Shown one piece after another: positions 6,426-7,901 of a DNA stretch of 7,901 bases. The position numbers were made by a program, and so were the translations under genes. The stretch covers positions 1-7,901 of the forward strand of contig CALEJY010000100.1 of assembly GCA_937898445.1 (NCBI GenBank), in the 5' to 3' direction. Under the pieces are notes generated by a model. That model did not search any database. It was not told the DNA's origin and was given only the letters and a program-made list of their open reading frames with translations. Origin of the DNA: an uncultured Candidatus Melainabacteria bacterium (GTDB lineage Bacteria; Cyanobacteriota; Vampirovibrionia; Gastranaerophilales; Gastranaerophilaceae). How positions within the stretch are numbered: the stretch's first letter is position 1; each line of letters starts with the position of its first letter.

Positions 6426-7150
6426 TTTGAAATCCTGTTTAAAAAGTTTTTTAATTCTTTAATTTGCGCAGGCTTAAGAGGTTTTACATCTCCTCGTTTT
6501 AAACCGTCTAAACGAATTGTTGCATGTTGAACTCTTTTCAAAACCTTAACTTCATACCCAAAATGTTCAAACATTTTTCTGATTTGTCTGTTCATCCCTT
6601 GATACAAAGTAATTTGCATTTCTGTATGCTTATTATCAATTTCCAACACTTGAATATCTGCATAAGCCATCTTGTTCGGCTCGATTTCGATACCATTTGC
6701 CATTTGTTCAAGATCTTTTCTATGAACCGCAGAATTAACCGTTACCATATAGATTTTCGGAACTTTTACTGACGGATGAGTTAATTCGTTAATTAAATCA
6801 CCATCATTTGTCAAAATCAAAAGTCCGGTTGAATCCTTATCCAATCTGCCTACAGGTTTCAAATTGTTTAAGCTTTCCGGCAAAATATCATAAATTGTTT
6901 TACGACCTTTTTCGTCATCACAAGTCGTAATATATCCGGCAGGCTTGTAAAACTTGTAATACAAATGCTTTGCAGGATGAATAAGTTTTTTATTTACAAA
7001 AACTTTATCTTTTGTTTGCACAAGATATCCCAATTCCTTAACAACTTTACCATTAACGGCAACAACACCTTGTTCTATCAATTCATCAGCTTTTCTGCGA
7101 GAACAAAGTCCTGAGGATGCAATGTATTTGTTTAAGCGAACACCGGACAT
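6422..7150 (-). CDS. rluB: 23S/16S rRNA pseudouridine synthase, RluB/RsuA family
   Basis: Isomerises a uridine in ribosomal RNA to pseudouridine. An N-terminal S4 RNA-binding domain (about 3-50: RLNKYIASSGLCSRRKADEL, then VVAVNG) is followed by the catalytic domain. That domain has the family signature GRLDKDSTGLLILTNDG, with the catalytic Asp104, and a late NRQIRKMFEHFGY motif. Length (242) fits RluB/RsuA enzymes, which share these motifs. The extended YxFYKPAGYITT segment and neighbours suggest RluB (23S) rather than RsuA (16S), but the exact target cannot be set from sequence alone. The ATG has AAGAGGTG (7158-7165) seven bases upstream. It starts 13 bases after the ybgC-type gene and overlaps coaE by 4 bp, so the three genes form one operon. 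Confidence 0.93.
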   Translation of the reverse strand: MSGVRLNKYIASSGLCSRRKADELIEQGVVAVNGKVVKELGYLVQTKDKVFVNKKLIHPAKHLYYKFYKPAGYITTCDDEKGRKTIYDILPESLNNLKPVGRLDKDSTGLLILTNDGDLINELTHPSVKVPKIYMVTVNSAVHRKDLEQMANGIEIEPNKMAYADIQVLEIDNKHTEMQITLYQGMNRQIRKMFEHFGYEVKVLKRVQHATIRLDGLKRGDVKPLKPAQIKELKNFLNRISK

Positions 7151-7163
7151 CTTTTAGCACCTC

Positions 7164-7571
7164 TTATTCCATAGCCTTTTGCAAAGCAGATGTAACAACT
7201 TCCGGCATTCTTCTATATAGTTTGCCTGCTTCATTTATTGCTACAACATCAAATTCGGCTTTAATAAAGATTTTATCATCCTTCTTAGATTTGATAAGTT
7301 GACCGAATGTAACTGATAGGCTATTGAATTTTTCAATCCATGTTTCAATAATAATATCGTCATTCAAACGAGCAGAAGCTTTGTAGCGAACATTCATATT
7401 TGCAACAGGAAGAAGAACGTCGTTATTTTTCATAGCAACTAAATCCAAACCTAACATATCGCATAAATCTACACGACCTTTTTCCATCCATCTCAAATAT
7501 GAGCCATGCCATACAACGCCGTATGCGTCTGTGTCTGAATAATATACTTTAGTTTCAAAAATATGTTTCAT
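7164..7571 (-). CDS. ybgC: YbgC/4HBT-family acyl-CoA thioesterase
   Basis: A hotdog-fold thioesterase hydrolysing acyl-CoA esters. The N-terminal motif VYYSDTDAYGVVWHGSYLRW (9-28) is typical of the 4-hydroxybenzoyl-CoA thioesterase/YbgC group, with Asp15 at the catalytic position and His22 nearby. The chosen ATG (7569-7571) gives 135 residues, the family's usual size. The frame stays open upstream to an ATG at 7674-7676, but that would add 35 mostly hydrophobic residues lying antisense to the rubredoxin gene, so I reject it. There is no Shine-Dalgarno sequence before the chosen ATG. A TGn-extended TATAAT ends ten bases upstream, so the mRNA is probably leaderless or has a 3-5 nt leader. First gene of the ybgC-rluB-coaE operon. 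In Proteobacteria ybgC sits beside tol-pal; no tol-pal genes are seen here. The natural substrate is unknown. Confidence 0.9.
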   Translation of the reverse strand: MKHIFETKVYYSDTDAYGVVWHGSYLRWMEKGRVDLCDMLGLDLVAMKNNDVLLPVANMNVRYKASARLNDDIIIETWIEKFNSLSVTFGQLIKSKKDDKIFIKAEFDVVAINEAGKLYRRMPEVVTSALQKAME

Positions 7572-7589
7572 AATACGATAATTATAACA
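7554..7589. promoter_or_regulatory. Overlapping divergent promoters for ybgC and the rubredoxin gene
   Basis: Minus strand: TGT-TATAAT (7589-7581), a perfect -10 with TGn extension, feeds ybgC. Plus strand: TTCAAA (7554-7559), 17 bases, then GATAAT (7577-7582) would feed the rubredoxin gene, with a ~16-nt leader containing AAAGGAG. The two -10 elements overlap, so the promoters cannot both be occupied. The minus-strand call is the stronger one. Confidence 0.5.
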
Positions 7590-7604
7590 CAAAGGAGAAA
7601 AAAC

Positions 7605-7739
7605 ATGAAATATCAATGTGATGTATGCCAATGGGTTTATGACGAAGAAAAAGAAGGAACAAAATTCGAAGATCAACCGGATACTTACGAATGTCCAATC
7701 TGTGGTGCAACAAAAGATATGTTTAGTAAATTAGACTAA
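7605..7739 (+). CDS. Rubredoxin-like small iron protein, shortened form
   Basis: A 44-residue protein with two rubredoxin knuckles, CDVC (5-8) and CPIC (30-33), which would hold one iron by four Cys. The context residues WVYD, GTKFEDQP and the tail GATKDMF match rubredoxins well. Classical rubredoxins are about 52-54 residues; here the loop between VYD and GTKF is about eight residues shorter, which resembles the small rubredoxin domains attached to rubrerythrins and some single-domain proteins. It would carry single electrons to an oxidoreductase, commonly in oxygen or peroxide detoxification in anaerobes; the partner is not in this window. The start has a strong AAAGGAG (7591-7597) seven bases upstream. 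Divergent from ybgC. It is followed by a long AT-rich hairpin and then a terminator. Confidence 0.9.
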   Translation: MKYQCDVCQWVYDEEKEGTKFEDQPDTYECPICGATKDMFSKLD

Positions 7740-7751
7740 AATTGAAGTAAT

Positions 7752-7804
7752 AATAGTTATAGTTTATAGTTTTAAAATATGTAAACTATAAACTATTAAC
7801 TATT
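7752..7804. repeat. Long AT-rich near-perfect inverted repeat
   Basis: The left arm, 21 bases at 7752-7772, pairs with the right arm, 22 bases at 7783-7804, with a single extra A as a bulge and a 10-base loop. The arms are built from repeats of the TATAGTT type. It lies in the rubredoxin 3' untranslated region, 12 bp after the stop, and is separate from the true terminator at 7830. It may be a dispersed palindromic repeat or an mRNA stabiliser. Confidence 0.8.
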
Positions 7805-7829
7805 GAAAAATTAAAGGTGCAAATAAACT

Positions 7830-7859
7830 AAAAAAGAGAACCTTAGGGTTCTCTTTTTT
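7830..7859. terminator. Strong bidirectional Rho-independent terminator
   Basis: A 13-bp stem (AAAAAAGAGAACC at 7830-7842, GGTTCTCTTTTTT at 7847-7859) with a 4-base loop. The flanking A- and T-runs give a U-tract on either strand. It would end the rubredoxin transcript on the plus strand. On the minus strand it lies five bases after the tRNA CCA end, where a tRNA terminator is expected. Confidence 0.93.
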
Positions 7860-7864
7860 CTAAA

Positions 7865-7901
7865 TGGTCGGGATGACACGATTTGAACGTGCGACCCCCT
7901 C
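7865..7901 (-). tRNA. tRNA-Pro (probable), 3' half only
   Basis: The minus strand ends in a genomically encoded CCA (7865-7867), preceded by discriminator A and acceptor strand CATCCCG. The T arm has loop TTCAAAT between GCACG and CGTGT. The visible part runs 5' only to the anticodon stem, so the anticodon (to the right of the window) cannot be read. The identity comes from position 72 being G, which implies a 5' C1, plus A73; a C1-G72 pair with A73 is typical of bacterial tRNA-Pro, and the acceptor strand CATCCCG is familiar from it. The tRNA call is firm; the amino acid is an inference. Confidence 0.85.

Noticed and set aside
7572..7676. Upstream-extended start of the ybgC-type gene adding 35 hydrophobic residues
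   Set aside because: The extension overlaps the rubredoxin gene on the other strand, makes the protein longer than its family, and is only the AT-rich complement of the rubredoxin region. The start at 7571 fits the family.
1..7901. CRISPR array, insertion sequence, prophage or classical toxin-antitoxin module
   Set aside because: No regularly spaced direct repeats, transposase, integrase, phage structural gene or paired toxin-antitoxin genes are seen.

Overview
This is a compact, AT-rich bacterial window with seven full protein genes, one protein gene cut by the left edge, one tRNA gene cut by the right edge, and a probable broken microgene. The organism looks like an anaerobic or microaerobic diderm. 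An MsbA-like lipid flippase sits beside UDP-glucose dehydrogenase, which suggests envelope polysaccharide and lipid synthesis, and a rubredoxin is present. The low GC and the Asn/Phe-rich leaders on secreted-type peptidases would fit a gut Gastranaerophilales (non-photosynthetic Cyanobacteriota, 'Melainabacteria'). That placement is an impression and was not tested; a low-GC Clostridia-like or other host-associated bacterium is not excluded.

Left part (1-4183): an alpha/beta hydrolase enters from the left and converges on ugd. Upstream of ugd an 89-bp divergent spacer carries two back-to-back extended -10 promoters, one for ugd and one for the MsbA-type ABC exporter. The exporter gene ends in two tandem hairpins, the second a classical U-tract terminator that works in both directions.

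Middle (4184-5875): this is the most unusual part. Two consecutive genes encode different papain-like (CHAP/NlpC-type) cysteine peptidases. Both lack a normal signal peptide, both begin with a similar Asn/Phe-rich leader, and both are preceded by nearly the same roughly 35-bp promoter element containing a 13-mer identical in both. The second promoter is also bracketed by a perfect 12-bp inverted repeat. On the opposite strand, in the spacer before the first peptidase gene, lies a 34-codon cysteine-rich reading frame interrupted by one TAA. It has its own Shine-Dalgarno sequence and shares the bidirectional terminator.

Right part (5850-7901): a minus-strand housekeeping operon, ybgC-type thioesterase, then rluB/rsuA-type pseudouridine synthase, then coaE, with 13-bp spacing followed by a 4-bp ATGA overlap. 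Its last gene overlaps the second peptidase gene tail to tail by 26 bp. Divergent from the operon is a 44-residue rubredoxin-like gene, with promoters overlapping those of ybgC. After it come a long AT-rich near-perfect hairpin, a strong bidirectional terminator, and the 3' half of a tRNA, probably tRNA-Pro, on the minus strand.
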